Below are positions 18,617 to 26,443 of a stretch of DNA of 64,000 bases, piece after piece (position 1 is the first letter of the stretch; each line of letters begins with the position of its first letter). This DNA is from Candidatus Marsarchaeota archaeon (GTDB lineage: Archaea; Micrarchaeota; Micrarchaeia; Micrarchaeales; Micrarchaeaceae): NCBI GenBank assembly GCA_023485295.1, contig JAMCZQ010000002.1, forward strand, positions 116,567 through 180,566. Direction: 5' to 3'. Under the pieces are notes generated by a model that had not been told where the DNA came from, did not search any database, and saw only the letters and a program-made list of their open reading frames with translations. The position numbers and the translations under genes are program-made.

Positions 18617-18815
18617 GTCGAACACCACGATTGCCAATAAGCTATTGCAGTGCACTAATTAAGTTATTTTGGTATTATCATACAGCAAGCGCAAAGAGCA
18701 AGCAAGGCAGCAATTTTGCAAATGGGCAAGTCATCCCTGCTTAAATGTCCTGAATTTTATATAATGTTTATATTTGTTTACTTCCAATTGGGAATAATTC
18801 CTATAAGGTAATCAA

Positions 18816-20534
18816 GTGACAGATTATACGACCATCGAATCCGACATACTCATAATCGGCGCCGGTGGCGCAGGGATGCGTGCCGCTCTCGCTGCCCTGG
18901 ACAACGGCTCAACTGTCACAATGGTTTCAAAATCAGTGCTTGGCAAAGCGCATACCGTCATGGCTGAGGGCGGCATAGCCGCTTCAGTGGGCAATGTTGA
19001 TTCCAAGGACAACTGGCAGGTGCATTTTTCCGATACGATAGTCGAAGGCGCATACCTGTCGAACTGGCGCATGGCGGAGATTCTTGCAAAGGAAGCTCCC
19101 GAAAGGGTGTTTGAGCTTGAGCGCTTCGGGGCGATATTTGACAGGACTCCGGAAGGCAAGATAATGCAGAGGGCGTTCGGCGGGCATACATATAGGAGGC
19201 TTTGCCACGTAGGGGACAAGACGGGCCTTGAAATAATACGAACTCTGGAAGACCAGATAATACACAAGAACGTCAAGGTTGTTGACGAGATCTATATAAC
19301 AAAGCTATTCAAATCAGGCCAGTCCTTCGGCGGCGCCTTCGGGCTGTCCATGCGCGAAGGCAAATTCTACCTATTCAAGGCAAAGGCGATAATAATAGCT
19401 ACCGGAGGCTGCGGCAGGGTCTACAAGGTCACATCAAATTCGTGGGAATCTACTGGCGACGGCCTCGGCCTGGCTTATAGAATAGGAGTTGAACTGCAGG
19501 ACATGGAAATGATACAGTTCCACCCCACTGGCATGGTTTATCCGCCAGGGGTAAAAGGCCTGCTCGTAACCGAAGGGGTGAGGGGCGAAGGCGGCATACT
19601 TACGAACAGCAAGGGCGAGCGATTCATGCTAAGGTACTCGCCTGAGAAAAAGGAGCTTGACGCAAGAGACGTAGTGGCAAGATCCATATATTATGAGATA
19701 CAGGCAGGCCGCGGCACTGAGCACGGCGGCGTTTACCTTGACATAAGCCAAAAGGGTGCAGACTTCATAAAGCACAAGCTGCCTGGCATGTATTCGCAGT
19801 TTAAGGACTTCGCCGGCGTTGACATAACCAAGCAGAAGATGGAAGTTGCGCCTACAGTGCACTACCAGATGGGCGGCATAAAGGTTGATGCAGAGACTGG
19901 TGCAACAAATGTCAAGGGCGTATTCTCTGCAGGCGAAGTCGCTTCTGGCCTGCACGGCGGCAACAGGCTTGGCGGCAATTCGCTGGCAGACATACTTGTA
20001 TTCGGCAAGCGCACTGGCGAAGCCGCAAGCGCATATGCAAAGAAAGCAAAGCAGCCGCAGATAAGCGCCAATGACATTGAAGCCGCTGCAAGCGAGGTCG
20101 AGGCATTCCTTAAGGACAGCGGCACAAACCCAAACGAGCTTATGGGGCGCCTGCGCGAGAACATGTCTGATCACGTCGGCATAATTAGAAACGAAGGCGA
20201 CCTGCAAAAGGCCCTCAGCGTGATAAACGAGATAAAATCGCAATACGGCAATGCAGGAGTGCACGGGTCACTCAAGTACAACAAAGGCCTGCTTGCGTGC
20301 CTTGAGCTTGGCAATATGCTAATAGCTACAGAAGCGATAGTGCGCAGCGCCATAATGCGGAAGGAAAGCCGCGGCGCGCATGCAAGAAGCGACTATCCGA
20401 AAAAATCAAGGGAATGGCTGAAAAACATAATATGCAAAATCGATTCGAAAGGGAACATGCAGCTCTCTACGAAGCCGCTTGCTGAAATGCCTGACGATCT
20501 AAAGAAGCTTGTAAAACCAGAGGTGTATGATTGA
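18816..20534 (+). CDS. sdhA: Succinate dehydrogenase/fumarate reductase flavoprotein subunit
   Basis: 572 aa, GTG start at 18816. TATA-like TTTTATATAATG at 18756-18767 lies upstream. FAD-binding GxGxxG is at residues 14-20 (IIGAGGAGMRAALAA). Substrate and flavin motifs: GGHTYRRLCHVGDKTG, MIQFHPTGMVYPPG, TEGVRGEGGILTNSKGERF, a DARDVVARSI helix, and GLHGGNRLGGNSLADILVFG near the C-terminal FAD site. It oxidises succinate to fumarate (or the reverse) as the catalytic head of complex II. The next gene, encoding the iron-sulfur subunit, overlaps by 4 nt. An L-aspartate oxidase identity is excluded by the adjoining sdhB and anchor genes. Confidence 0.95.
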   Translation: MTDYTTIESDILIIGAGGAGMRAALAALDNGSTVTMVSKSVLGKAHTVMAEGGIAASVGNVDSKDNWQVHFSDTIVEGAYLSNWRMAEILAKEAPERVFELERFGAIFDRTPEGKIMQRAFGGHTYRRLCHVGDKTGLEIIRTLEDQIIHKNVKVVDEIYITKLFKSGQSFGGAFGLSMREGKFYLFKAKAIIIATGGCGRVYKVTSNSWESTGDGLGLAYRIGVELQDMEMIQFHPTGMVYPPGVKGLLVTEGVRGEGGILTNSKGERFMLRYSPEKKELDARDVVARSIYYEIQAGRGTEHGGVYLDISQKGADFIKHKLPGMYSQFKDFAGVDITKQKMEVAPTVHYQMGGIKVDAETGATNVKGVFSAGEVASGLHGGNRLGGNSLADILVFGKRTGEAASAYAKKAKQPQISANDIEAAASEVEAFLKDSGTNPNELMGRLRENMSDHVGIIRNEGDLQKALSVINEIKSQYGNAGVHGSLKYNKGLLACLELGNMLIATEAIVRSAIMRKESRGAHARSDYPKKSREWLKNIICKIDSKGNMQLSTKPLAEMPDDLKKLVKPEVYD

Positions 20535-21283
20535 GCGATAAGGTGAAGCTGAGCGTGTTCAGGAAGGATCCTGACGTCAAAGGTGACATCGGAAAGTTCG
20601 TCGAGTACGAGGTGCCTATAAAAGAAGGCATGGTAGTGCTTGATGCCGTAAGGTACGTTGAGGAAAATATCGATACGACGCTTGCAGTGAGATGGAACTG
20701 CAAGGCAGCCAGATGCGGCTCGTGCGCAGCTGAAATAAACAACAGGCCTGCACTAATGTGCAAGACCAGGATTGACCTGCTAGGCGACAAAATAAAGGTA
20801 GCCCCAATGGCGGCATTTCCTCTTGTCAAGGACATAGTTACCGACGTCTCTGAAAACTTCGAGATAGACAGGCGAATTCCTGCATTCCAGCCAAGGCCCG
20901 GGCTCAAGAGCCCATGGATAATAGCGCAGATGGACGTCGAGCGCACTAAGGAGTTCAGGAAATGCATAGAGTGCTTTTTGTGCATGGACGTCTGCCATGT
21001 GGTAAGGGAGCACAAAGAGCCTTACGTAGGGCCAAGGCATGTGATAAAAGCCGCTTCAGTTGACATGCACCCGATGGACACCCTTGACAGGTCTGCATAC
21101 CTGAACAAGGAGGGCGGCCTGGGGTACTGCAATATTACGAAATGCTGCCAGGAGGTATGCCCTGAGGGCATAAAGATAACGGATAACGCGATAATACAGG
21201 AAAAGGAGAGGGCAGTCGACAACAGCTACGACCCCATAGCCATGTTTTTCAAAAAGCGCGGAAAAAAGAAAGGCGGAGTTTGA
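20531..21283 (+). CDS. sdhB: Succinate dehydrogenase iron-sulfur subunit
   Basis: 250 aa. TTG start at 20531 overlapping the sdhA stop; AGAGGTG at 20519-20525 supports it. The N-terminal ferredoxin domain holds the [2Fe-2S] ligands (CKAARCGSCAAEINN, then ALMCKT). The C-terminal domain holds CIECFLCMDVCHVV and a second cysteine group, ITKCCQEVCPEG, for the remaining clusters. It passes electrons from the flavin to the membrane anchor. Cluster-ligand spacing is ordinary for the family. A GTG four codons downstream is a less likely start. Confidence 0.95.
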   Translation: MSDKVKLSVFRKDPDVKGDIGKFVEYEVPIKEGMVVLDAVRYVEENIDTTLAVRWNCKAARCGSCAAEINNRPALMCKTRIDLLGDKIKVAPMAAFPLVKDIVTDVSENFEIDRRIPAFQPRPGLKSPWIIAQMDVERTKEFRKCIECFLCMDVCHVVREHKEPYVGPRHVIKAASVDMHPMDTLDRSAYLNKEGGLGYCNITKCCQEVCPEGIKITDNAIIQEKERAVDNSYDPIAMFFKKRGKKKGGV

Positions 21284-22000
21284 ATGGACGCACAAAAAAG
21301 CCTGCACAGCTTGATACCTGCGGAATTCCTTGAGCCGAACTGGAGGCTTTACTCGTTCATATTCCTGGTGGCGTTTACAATATGGCTGCTCCTGGAATTT
21401 CCAGTCAAGCCGTACAAAGGCATTATAGACCCCTTCTATTCGCCGACGATATTGGTGCTTCCGTTCGTCGGCCTGTTCAGGCTCACGTGCTATGCGTACA
21501 GGAAGGACTACCACAGGCACGTGTTCAAGCATCCGGTCTCCTGCGCGCTTGACTCAAGGGGCGATTCAGCAAAACGCACGTATTCCGGCGAGACAGGATT
21601 TTTCAGGGTGGAAAACCTGCACAGGTACTTCATGTACTTTTCAGTTCTGATACTGCCATTTTTCTTTTATGATTTTTATGTGTCTATCACATTCGGCGGA
21701 GGCCTTATAATACGCCTTGCAAGCCTGATACTGCTTGCAAATGCCCTGATGGTCACGATATGGGTGTTCTCCTGCCATGCGGTCCGCCATCTCACCGGCG
21801 GCAGGATCGACTGCTATGGCTGCAAGTATGCAGGAAAGCAGAGGAATTCGTTCTTCAATTTCCAGTCGAAGCTGAACGCACACCATGAGGCATTGGCATG
21901 GACAAGCCTCATAATGTTCGTGTTTGTAGACCTCTACATAAGGGCGCTTGCTGCCGGAATACCGCTGGATGTGACATTTATACACATATTGCACATATGA
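21284..22000 (+). CDS. sdhC: Succinate dehydrogenase membrane anchor, actinobacterial Sdh1-like
   Basis: 238 aa starting right after sdhB. It has about five membrane helices (near 24-42, 53-70, 115-135, 142-165 and 205-228). GLFRLTCYAYRKDYHRH resembles the anchor of the actinobacterial Sdh1 type and of related archaeal enzymes, rather than classical SdhC/SdhD. Histidines at HRYFMYF, SCHAVRHLTGG and NAHHEALAW are candidate haem ligands. A cysteine pair in DCYGCKYAG is unusual and might bind metal. It should anchor SdhAB in the membrane and pass electrons to quinone; haem content and quinone site are inferred. Confidence 0.8.
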   Translation: MDAQKSLHSLIPAEFLEPNWRLYSFIFLVAFTIWLLLEFPVKPYKGIIDPFYSPTILVLPFVGLFRLTCYAYRKDYHRHVFKHPVSCALDSRGDSAKRTYSGETGFFRVENLHRYFMYFSVLILPFFFYDFYVSITFGGGLIIRLASLILLANALMVTIWVFSCHAVRHLTGGRIDCYGCKYAGKQRNSFFNFQSKLNAHHEALAWTSLIMFVFVDLYIRALAAGIPLDVTFIHILHI

Positions 22001-22020
22001 GGCATGAGCAGAGTGATTGA

Positions 22021-22191
22021 ATGAGAAAGATACTGCCGTCGAGATTCAGGTACCCAATATTCTTCCTTGCGTTCATGGTGTTCGGCGCAGCTGCGCTGCT
22101 CCACAAATATGCAGCACTGCAGGAGCAATATGTGGTAGCGCTTTCGGTCATAGGGTTCCTGATGTTCTTCTTTTCAATAGTGCTGCCATAA
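22021..22191 (+). CDS. Small two-helix membrane protein at end of sdh operon
   Basis: 56 aa. A basic start (MRKILPSRFRYP) is followed by two membrane helices (about 13-27 and 37-55) with a single His at the loop (LLHKYAALQEQY). It lies 20 nt after the anchor gene on the same strand and ends just before the convergent phosphate permease, so it looks like a fourth gene of the sdh operon. It may be a minor anchor subunit. The size is well below a normal SdhD (about 110 aa), and no homology can be claimed from sequence alone. Confidence 0.6.
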   Translation: MRKILPSRFRYPIFFLAFMVFGAAALLHKYAALQEQYVVALSVIGFLMFFFSIVLP

Positions 22192-22204
22192 GCGAATGCC
22201 GCTT

Positions 22205-24226
22205 CTATGAATGCAGGCTCAGCCTTCTGCGGCCCTTGCTAAAGTAGATATACCTTATCACTATGTCGTTTATGGTATCTATGACGTCCATGCACCTGTC
22301 GCTTATCCTTTCCATGTGCTCATAAACCTCCTTGTACTTGATGACATACCTGAAGTCCTGCGCCTTGATTATCTCATGCAGCGATGAGCGCAGCAGGTCG
22401 TCGGCCATGTTTTCGTATTTTGCAGCGCTGATGGCGTTCTCCCTTATCTGGTCTGCAGCGTTCCTGTTGCCCTGCAGCCCGCTGATGAGGCCTACGCTGT
22501 CCCTCATATACTCTATGCATTTTTCAGTATCATCGACCATTTCAACCATTGCAGGTTCTATGCTGTCTATCTCGTATATCTTGAACCTTGCCGCAACGGC
22601 CTCTATCCCATCCATTACGTCGTCAAGCCTTTCAGCCATGTGCGATACGTCCCTGTAAGTCATGCTGTTGAGCCTTGCGCTGGCTATGTAATCCAATACA
22701 TCATGCACTATTACGTCGCATTCATGCTCGTTGCGCTTTATGTCTTGGAAAAGCTTTTCGTTGTCGATCTTGCCCTCAATGCGCTTCCTGAGTATAAGCA
22801 TCGATTCGTCAATCTTTTCTATCATGAGCTCGAACTGCGCGTAAAGCGATTGCGTGACAAGCAGCATTGAAGTTTCGCCTGACGTCTCAAACAGCGACCT
22901 CTTCTTTGTCTCAGGCAGGAACACTATGGTCACTATGAATCCGACAAACGCCACTGCGCCCAGCATTCCCATTACGCCGAATTTGCCTATCTGCAATATA
23001 AGCACAGGAAATGCAAGCGTTGATATCGCAGCGCCGAATTTGCCTGCCATCGCAGCGACGCCATGGCCCCTTGCCCTGTATTGCGTAGGGTAAAGCTCAA
23101 CAGGATATACATATGTGGTTGTGTTTGGCCCGTAATTCGAGAAGAAGAAGGTAAGGCCGTATATCGCGAAAAACGCCAGGGGCAGCGCCTCAAGTATGGT
23201 TTTGCCAAGCAGGGCAAGCACTACAAACAGCACGCACATGGCGAGAAATCCAAAAAGCTGCATGGGCTTGCGGCCTTCCCTGTCTATAAGCGCGACAGCC
23301 ACCCAATAGCCTGGCACTGCAGCTATTATGAGTATAAGCGCTGATGCAAGCGTAGGGCCGAATAGGCCGCTGAAGCCGAAGAATGTCGCAAGATAAGGCG
23401 TGAAAATAGACGTCCCGTAATACGAAACGTCAAGGATAAACCAAGAGGCCGTAGTGCCTATCATGTATTTCCAGTTATTCTGCCACAGGTCGCGGAAGCC
23501 GATCCTGAAACTGTGCAACGAATCCTTGCCTGCTCTGCGCGCTTTTCTACCCTTGGATTGCGCAGTGCCCGCAGCGCTGCTCTTGTAAAGGCTGTACCAC
23601 GGGGTTTCTGCAAGCTTCGTCCTTGCGTAAAGTATGGTGAGCGTAGGTATTGCCCCTGCACCAAGCAGTATCCTCCAAGCTATGCCTATGGGCACGTTCA
23701 GGTAGAGCAGCGCGACAGCCAGAATACCACCAGCTATTATGCCGAAGCCCTGCATTGCGAACGTTGATGATATGAGTTTGCCCCTGTCGTTCTTGTTGGC
23801 GTATTCCGCCACTATAGTCGCGCTTAGCGGATAGTCGCCCCCTATGCCTATGCCCAGTATAAAGCGCCACAAAACGAGCTGTATAAAGCTGAAAGATAAT
23901 GCCGAGCCTATGGCAGCCACTATGAGTATGGATACGGTAAGCCAGTACGTATACCTTCTCCCGACTTTGTCCCCAAGGAAGCCGAATATGATCGGGCCTA
24001 TCGCAGCGCCGAACAGCGCTATGCTGGCCAGGAGGCCGAGCTGCACTGCGCTCAGGCTAAACATTCCCCTAACCATAAGCAGCACGACGCCTATCACAAA
24101 AAGGTCATACGCGTCAGTAAAAAAGCTCATGCCAGAAATCAGCATTACCCTTATATGCGACCTTGTAATGCCAGAGCTTTCAATATCGTGTATTTTTGAC
24201 TGTGCGTCAGAAGCCAAAGCAATCAC
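22205..24226 (-). CDS. Phosphate:H+ symporter (MFS, Pho84-like) fused to PhoU-like domain
   Basis: 673 aa from a GTG at 24226. The open frame reaches 24454 but would run through the promoter and into the divergent acetyltransferase. A minus-strand TATA (CCTTTTATATC, 24256-24266) sits about 30 nt before this GTG, implying a leaderless message. Residues about 25-465 form a 12-helix major facilitator with GDKVGRRYTYW, GIGIGGDYPLSATIVAEYAN and PVELYPTQYRARGHGVAAMAGKFGA, the signatures of the phosphate:H+ symporter family. Residues about 475-673 are an all-helical PhoU-like/DUF47 domain (ERLDDVMDGIEAVAARFKIYEID). PhoU-like proteins normally act as separate regulators of phosphate transporters, so transporter and regulator seem joined here. 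Confidence 0.88.
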   Translation of the reverse strand: MIALASDAQSKIHDIESSGITRSHIRVMLISGMSFFTDAYDLFVIGVVLLMVRGMFSLSAVQLGLLASIALFGAAIGPIIFGFLGDKVGRRYTYWLTVSILIVAAIGSALSFSFIQLVLWRFILGIGIGGDYPLSATIVAEYANKNDRGKLISSTFAMQGFGIIAGGILAVALLYLNVPIGIAWRILLGAGAIPTLTILYARTKLAETPWYSLYKSSAAGTAQSKGRKARRAGKDSLHSFRIGFRDLWQNNWKYMIGTTASWFILDVSYYGTSIFTPYLATFFGFSGLFGPTLASALILIIAAVPGYWVAVALIDREGRKPMQLFGFLAMCVLFVVLALLGKTILEALPLAFFAIYGLTFFFSNYGPNTTTYVYPVELYPTQYRARGHGVAAMAGKFGAAISTLAFPVLILQIGKFGVMGMLGAVAFVGFIVTIVFLPETKKRSLFETSGETSMLLVTQSLYAQFELMIEKIDESMLILRKRIEGKIDNEKLFQDIKRNEHECDVIVHDVLDYIASARLNSMTYRDVSHMAERLDDVMDGIEAVAARFKIYEIDSIEPAMVEMVDDTEKCIEYMRDSVGLISGLQGNRNAADQIRENAISAAKYENMADDLLRSSLHEIIKAQDFRYVIKYKEVYEHMERISDRCMDVIDTINDIVIRYIYFSKGRRRLSLHS

Positions 24227-24253
24227 GCAAAACTTATTATTATGTCCTTGGGA

Positions 24254-24266
24254 AAGATATAAAAGG
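24254..24266. promoter_or_regulatory. Shared bidirectional TATA box
   Basis: AGATATAAAAGG reads as a TATA box on the plus strand (for the acetyltransferase at 24276) and as CCTTTTATATC on the minus strand (for the permease at 24226). Only 49 bp separate the two starts, so the two promoters must overlap. The minus-strand spacing fits better than the plus-strand spacing. Confidence 0.45.
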
Positions 24267-24275
24267 TGCGCTTGC

Positions 24276-24854
24276 ATGCTTAAGGTGTATTCCGATACTG
24301 CCGGCCTGGAAATGGAGATACCGACATATGAACATGCGGCTGCAATCTCAGAGCTGGCGAATGACGAGACAATAGCGAGTAATGTTGGCTCGGTCGGGGA
24401 ATTCCCCAATCCATACAGGCTAGAAGATGCAAACGCCCTTGTAGAATCGGCCATAGCAAACTATCAGCTCGGCATATCGTATGACTTTCTTGTGAGCCTG
24501 CTGCCAAAATCCATACCTATAGGGCTCGTGGGAGCGCGCAATGTCAACCGTTTCAGCAAAAGCGCCGAAGTGGGCTTCTGGACAGGCAAGCAGTACAGGC
24601 TCCATGCATACACGAGCAAGGCAGTGTCGATGCTCCTGGAATTCTGCTTTCGCGAATTGAAGCTTAACAGGGTATACGCCACATCCATAGCCACAAACGT
24701 GCCTTCGATAAGGCTCATGGAATCCTTAGGCTTCAGGCGCGAGGGCCTTCTCAAGGAGGCCGTAATCACAAAAAGCGGCCCTGCAGACCAGTTGCTTTTT
24801 GGATTGCTGAGCAGGGAATTCGGGAGCAAATACCCAATAAGGGTGGAGCGGTGA
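24276..24854 (+). CDS. GNAT-family N-acetyltransferase (RimJ/RimL-like)
   Basis: 192 aa from ATG 24276. GNAT fold of the RimJ/RimL type: PTYEHAAAISELANDE at the start, IPIGLVGARNVNRFSKSAEVGFW as the beta4 region, a HAYTSKAVSMLLEFCFREL helix in the acetyl-CoA region (the usual G-x-G-x-A loop is not canonical), and RVYATSIATNVPSIRLMESLGFRREG as the C-terminal element of the family. It transfers acetyl from acetyl-CoA, possibly to a ribosomal or other protein N-terminus; the substrate is unknown. It is divergent from the phosphate permease. An alternative start upstream would overlap the permease and is rejected. Confidence 0.88.
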   Translation: MLKVYSDTAGLEMEIPTYEHAAAISELANDETIASNVGSVGEFPNPYRLEDANALVESAIANYQLGISYDFLVSLLPKSIPIGLVGARNVNRFSKSAEVGFWTGKQYRLHAYTSKAVSMLLEFCFRELKLNRVYATSIATNVPSIRLMESLGFRREGLLKEAVITKSGPADQLLFGLLSREFGSKYPIRVER

Positions 24855-24947
24855 CATGCGCGGTGCATCAGCCACATCACAGCCTATATTAATTTTACCT
24901 TCATATACTACAAAGGGTAGGAATGGCATACCTGCGGGCAGATACGC

Positions 24948-25145
24948 ATGTACATAAAGAAGTCTAGCATAAGGAAGATGCTTAAAGAAGCAGGCGCTCA
25001 GCGCGTGAGCAAGGAAGCTCTTGACGCATTCCATCAGACAATCAACAAGCTCGCTTTCGACGCTGCATCGAAGTCCGTAAAGCTTTCAAAGCACGCCAAA
25101 AGGAAAACCGTTGAAGAATCAGATATAAAGCTTGCTTTCCAATAG
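24948..25145 (+). CDS. Archaeal histone (HMf family)
   Basis: 65 aa, the usual length. The histone fold is clear: SSIRKMLKEAGAQRVSKEAL, a long central helix (DAFHQTINKLAFDAASKSVKLSKHA), and the closing RKTVEESDIKLAF matching the conserved RKTV...DIKLA. No N- or C-terminal tail. It dimerises and wraps DNA. A second gene starts 11 nt later. An AT-rich promoter region (TTAATTTTACC, around 24888-24898) precedes it. Confidence 0.95.
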   Translation: MYIKKSSIRKMLKEAGAQRVSKEALDAFHQTINKLAFDAASKSVKLSKHAKRKTVEESDIKLAFQ

Positions 25146-25156
25146 GGTTTGATAAA

Positions 25157-25573
25157 ATGGCAACCAATAAACTTATTTCTGCTTTCGCCCTTCTTGCACT
25201 TTTTACTGCAATAATAAATTCGACTGTAGCGAACCAGACCACCACTGTGCCGCTTGCTTACAGGGCCATAGTGGGAATAGTGCTGATAATAATAGTCATA
25301 ATTGTGCTTTTCAAGTTTTTCAAGTACGCCATAACCGGGCTGCTGGTCCTTGTGCTGCTGATAATACTGATATCGACAACCTATTACTTCTTCAAGACTG
25401 GCTCTTTCAGCATATCGTACAGCCTGAAGTTCCTTGCTGACATATACAACTTCTTCGTTGGTGGCCACATCGCGCCTGCCGTAGCCTCGACAACGTCTAC
25501 CGTGCCAACCACTTCGACTGCTACAAGCACGATTGCAGCTGCGAATTCGACTGCGCCAACCACTACGACATAG
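25157..25573 (+). CDS. Membrane protein with Thr/Ser-rich C-terminal stalk
   Basis: 138 aa. The N-terminal hydrophobic segment (about 5-25) may be a signal or a helix. Two further helices follow (about 37-54 and 60-78), then a short soluble part, and the last ~30 residues are almost only Thr, Ser, Ala and Pro (for example STTSTVPTTSTATSTIA). Such stalks are O-glycosylation targets in archaeal surface proteins, and similar Thr-rich stretches occur in the two Kelch-like proteins at 53-55 kb. It lies 11 nt after the histone, probably on the same transcript. No family recognised. Confidence 0.55.
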   Translation: MATNKLISAFALLALFTAIINSTVANQTTTVPLAYRAIVGIVLIIIVIIVLFKFFKYAITGLLVLVLLIILISTTYYFFKTGSFSISYSLKFLADIYNFFVGGHIAPAVASTTSTVPTTSTATSTIAAANSTAPTTTT

Positions 25574-25614
25574 CCGCATAGGAAAGCATTTAATTAATGG
25601 TCACGCTAAATAAT

Positions 25615-25853
25615 ACTGGCGGCGGACGGGCAGCTTACCGAAAGGAGGAAGCTCCCCTCATACAGAGCGTTAAGGGGTTTAAGGCCCCAGTCGGAACAGA
25701 AACGAGACCGCTGCGCGGCATAAGCGATGACACTACGAGCGCCGCGGTGCGGATGAAACGAGCCGATGAAAACGCAGTGAGTATGCAAGGCCTTTGAGCC
25801 GCTCAGTCAAATGCTGCCTAAAACAGAAAGGGGGCTACGGTCCGCCGCCGAGG
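25615..25853 (+). ncRNA. rnpB: RNase P RNA, archaeal type
   Basis: No protein explains this G/C-structured stretch. GGCGGCGGAC (25618-25627) pairs exactly with GTCCGCCGCC (25840-25849) as helix P1. GAGGAAGCTCCCCT near the 5' end pairs with AGGGGGCT near the 3' end over eight base pairs with one bulged U, the universal P4 helix. The 3' conserved region reads AAATGCTGCC then ACAGAA, and the specificity-domain motifs CAGAAACGAGACC and GGATGAAACGAG are present. The RNA processes tRNA 5' ends with archaeal Rpp proteins. TTTAATTAA at 25589-25597 is at the right distance for a TATA box. At about 240 nt it is compact. End positions are estimates. Confidence 0.92.
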
Positions 25854-25861
25854 TTTAGAGC

Positions 25862-26077
25862 ATGGACGAAAGGGAGAACGAGCTTATGCATGGCATGGTA
25901 AACTGCTATAATACGTGCCACGAGGATTTTGAGGGCACTGTCCACATGGTCGCACGCGCCCGCGGCCTTTCAGAAAAAGAGGCAAAGGCAATCCTGGAAA
26001 AAATACGGGAAGAATATGGCACGACAGGCGAATACAAATCGTTAAGGTCAAAGCTGCCAAAGGATTTCCCGCTGTGA
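25862..26077 (+). CDS. Hypothetical small helical protein after rnpB
   Basis: 71 aa, mostly helical: CYNTCHEDFEGTVHMVARA and GLSEKEAKAILEKIREEYG. Two Cys and two His residues near the N-terminus could hint at metal binding. It starts within about 10 nt of the RNase P RNA 3' end and is followed 9 nt later by a zinc-finger-like gene. No family recognised. Confidence 0.5.
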   Translation: MDERENELMHGMVNCYNTCHEDFEGTVHMVARARGLSEKEAKAILEKIREEYGTTGEYKSLRSKLPKDFPL

Positions 26078-26086
26078 GATGCTTGC

Positions 26087-26266
26087 ATGGTAATATATGA
26101 CGCGGAATTCGGCGCATACATGTGCGAGATATGCATGCTGCATTACAATGACAAAAATCTCGCAAAGAGATGTGAGGACTGGGACAGGACGCACAATTCA
26201 TGCAATCTTGCAATAGCAGGCAAAAGCATCGAAGCTGCATCTAGGAGGACAGCGCTCAAAGTGTAG
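26087..26266 (+). CDS. Small Cys-containing (zinc-finger-like) protein
   Basis: 59 aa. CEICMLHYNDKNLAKRCEDW and HNSC give four cysteines with histidines. This resembles short archaeal zinc-finger proteins of the pattern CxxCGxHYxxKxxAxxCxxWCxxHxSCN. The second Cys of the usual W-C pair is replaced here by Asp. It follows the 71-aa protein by 9 nt and ends 6 nt before the convergent tRNA-Met. Role unknown; nucleic-acid or metal binding is possible. Confidence 0.55.
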   Translation: MVIYDAEFGAYMCEICMLHYNDKNLAKRCEDWDRTHNSCNLAIAGKSIEAASRRTALKV

Positions 26267-26272
26267 AAGCTT

Positions 26273-26389
26273 TGGCGGAGGTGGGGTTTGAACCCACGGC
26301 CTCTAGATTTCTCGTCATCGCAAAAAGCTCATCACTCATAATGCTATGCATATGAGTCTAGCGCTCTAACCAGGCTGAGCTACTCCGCC
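26273..26389 (-). tRNA. tRNA-Met(CAT), elongator-like, with 42-nt intron
   Basis: On the minus strand the acceptor GGCGGAG pairs with CTCCGCC, discriminator A. D arm GCTC/GAGC, anticodon stem CTAGA/TCTAG, T arm GTGGG-TTCAAAC-CCCAC. The anticodon loop reads CTCATAA after removing an intron at 26309-26350, at the canonical position between bases 37 and 38. The anticodon is CAT. The anticodon stem lacks the three G-C pairs of an initiator, so it is elongator Met or, if C34 is modified to agmatidine, Ile2. Mature length is 75 nt with the discriminator. Confidence 0.9.
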
Positions 26390-26443
26390 GAAATAAAAGC
26401 ACAATAAATAGCCAAACAATATATAAATTACTTTTGCAAGCCG

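Noticed and set aside
24227..24454. N-terminal extension of the phosphate permease
   Set aside because: It runs through the bidirectional promoter into the divergent acetyltransferase and has no MFS-like sequence; GTG 24226 is the better start.
25597..25797. 66-codon open frame over the RNase P RNA
   Set aside because: It coincides with paired RNase P helices P1 and P4 and has no protein-like features; the RNA explains the sequence.
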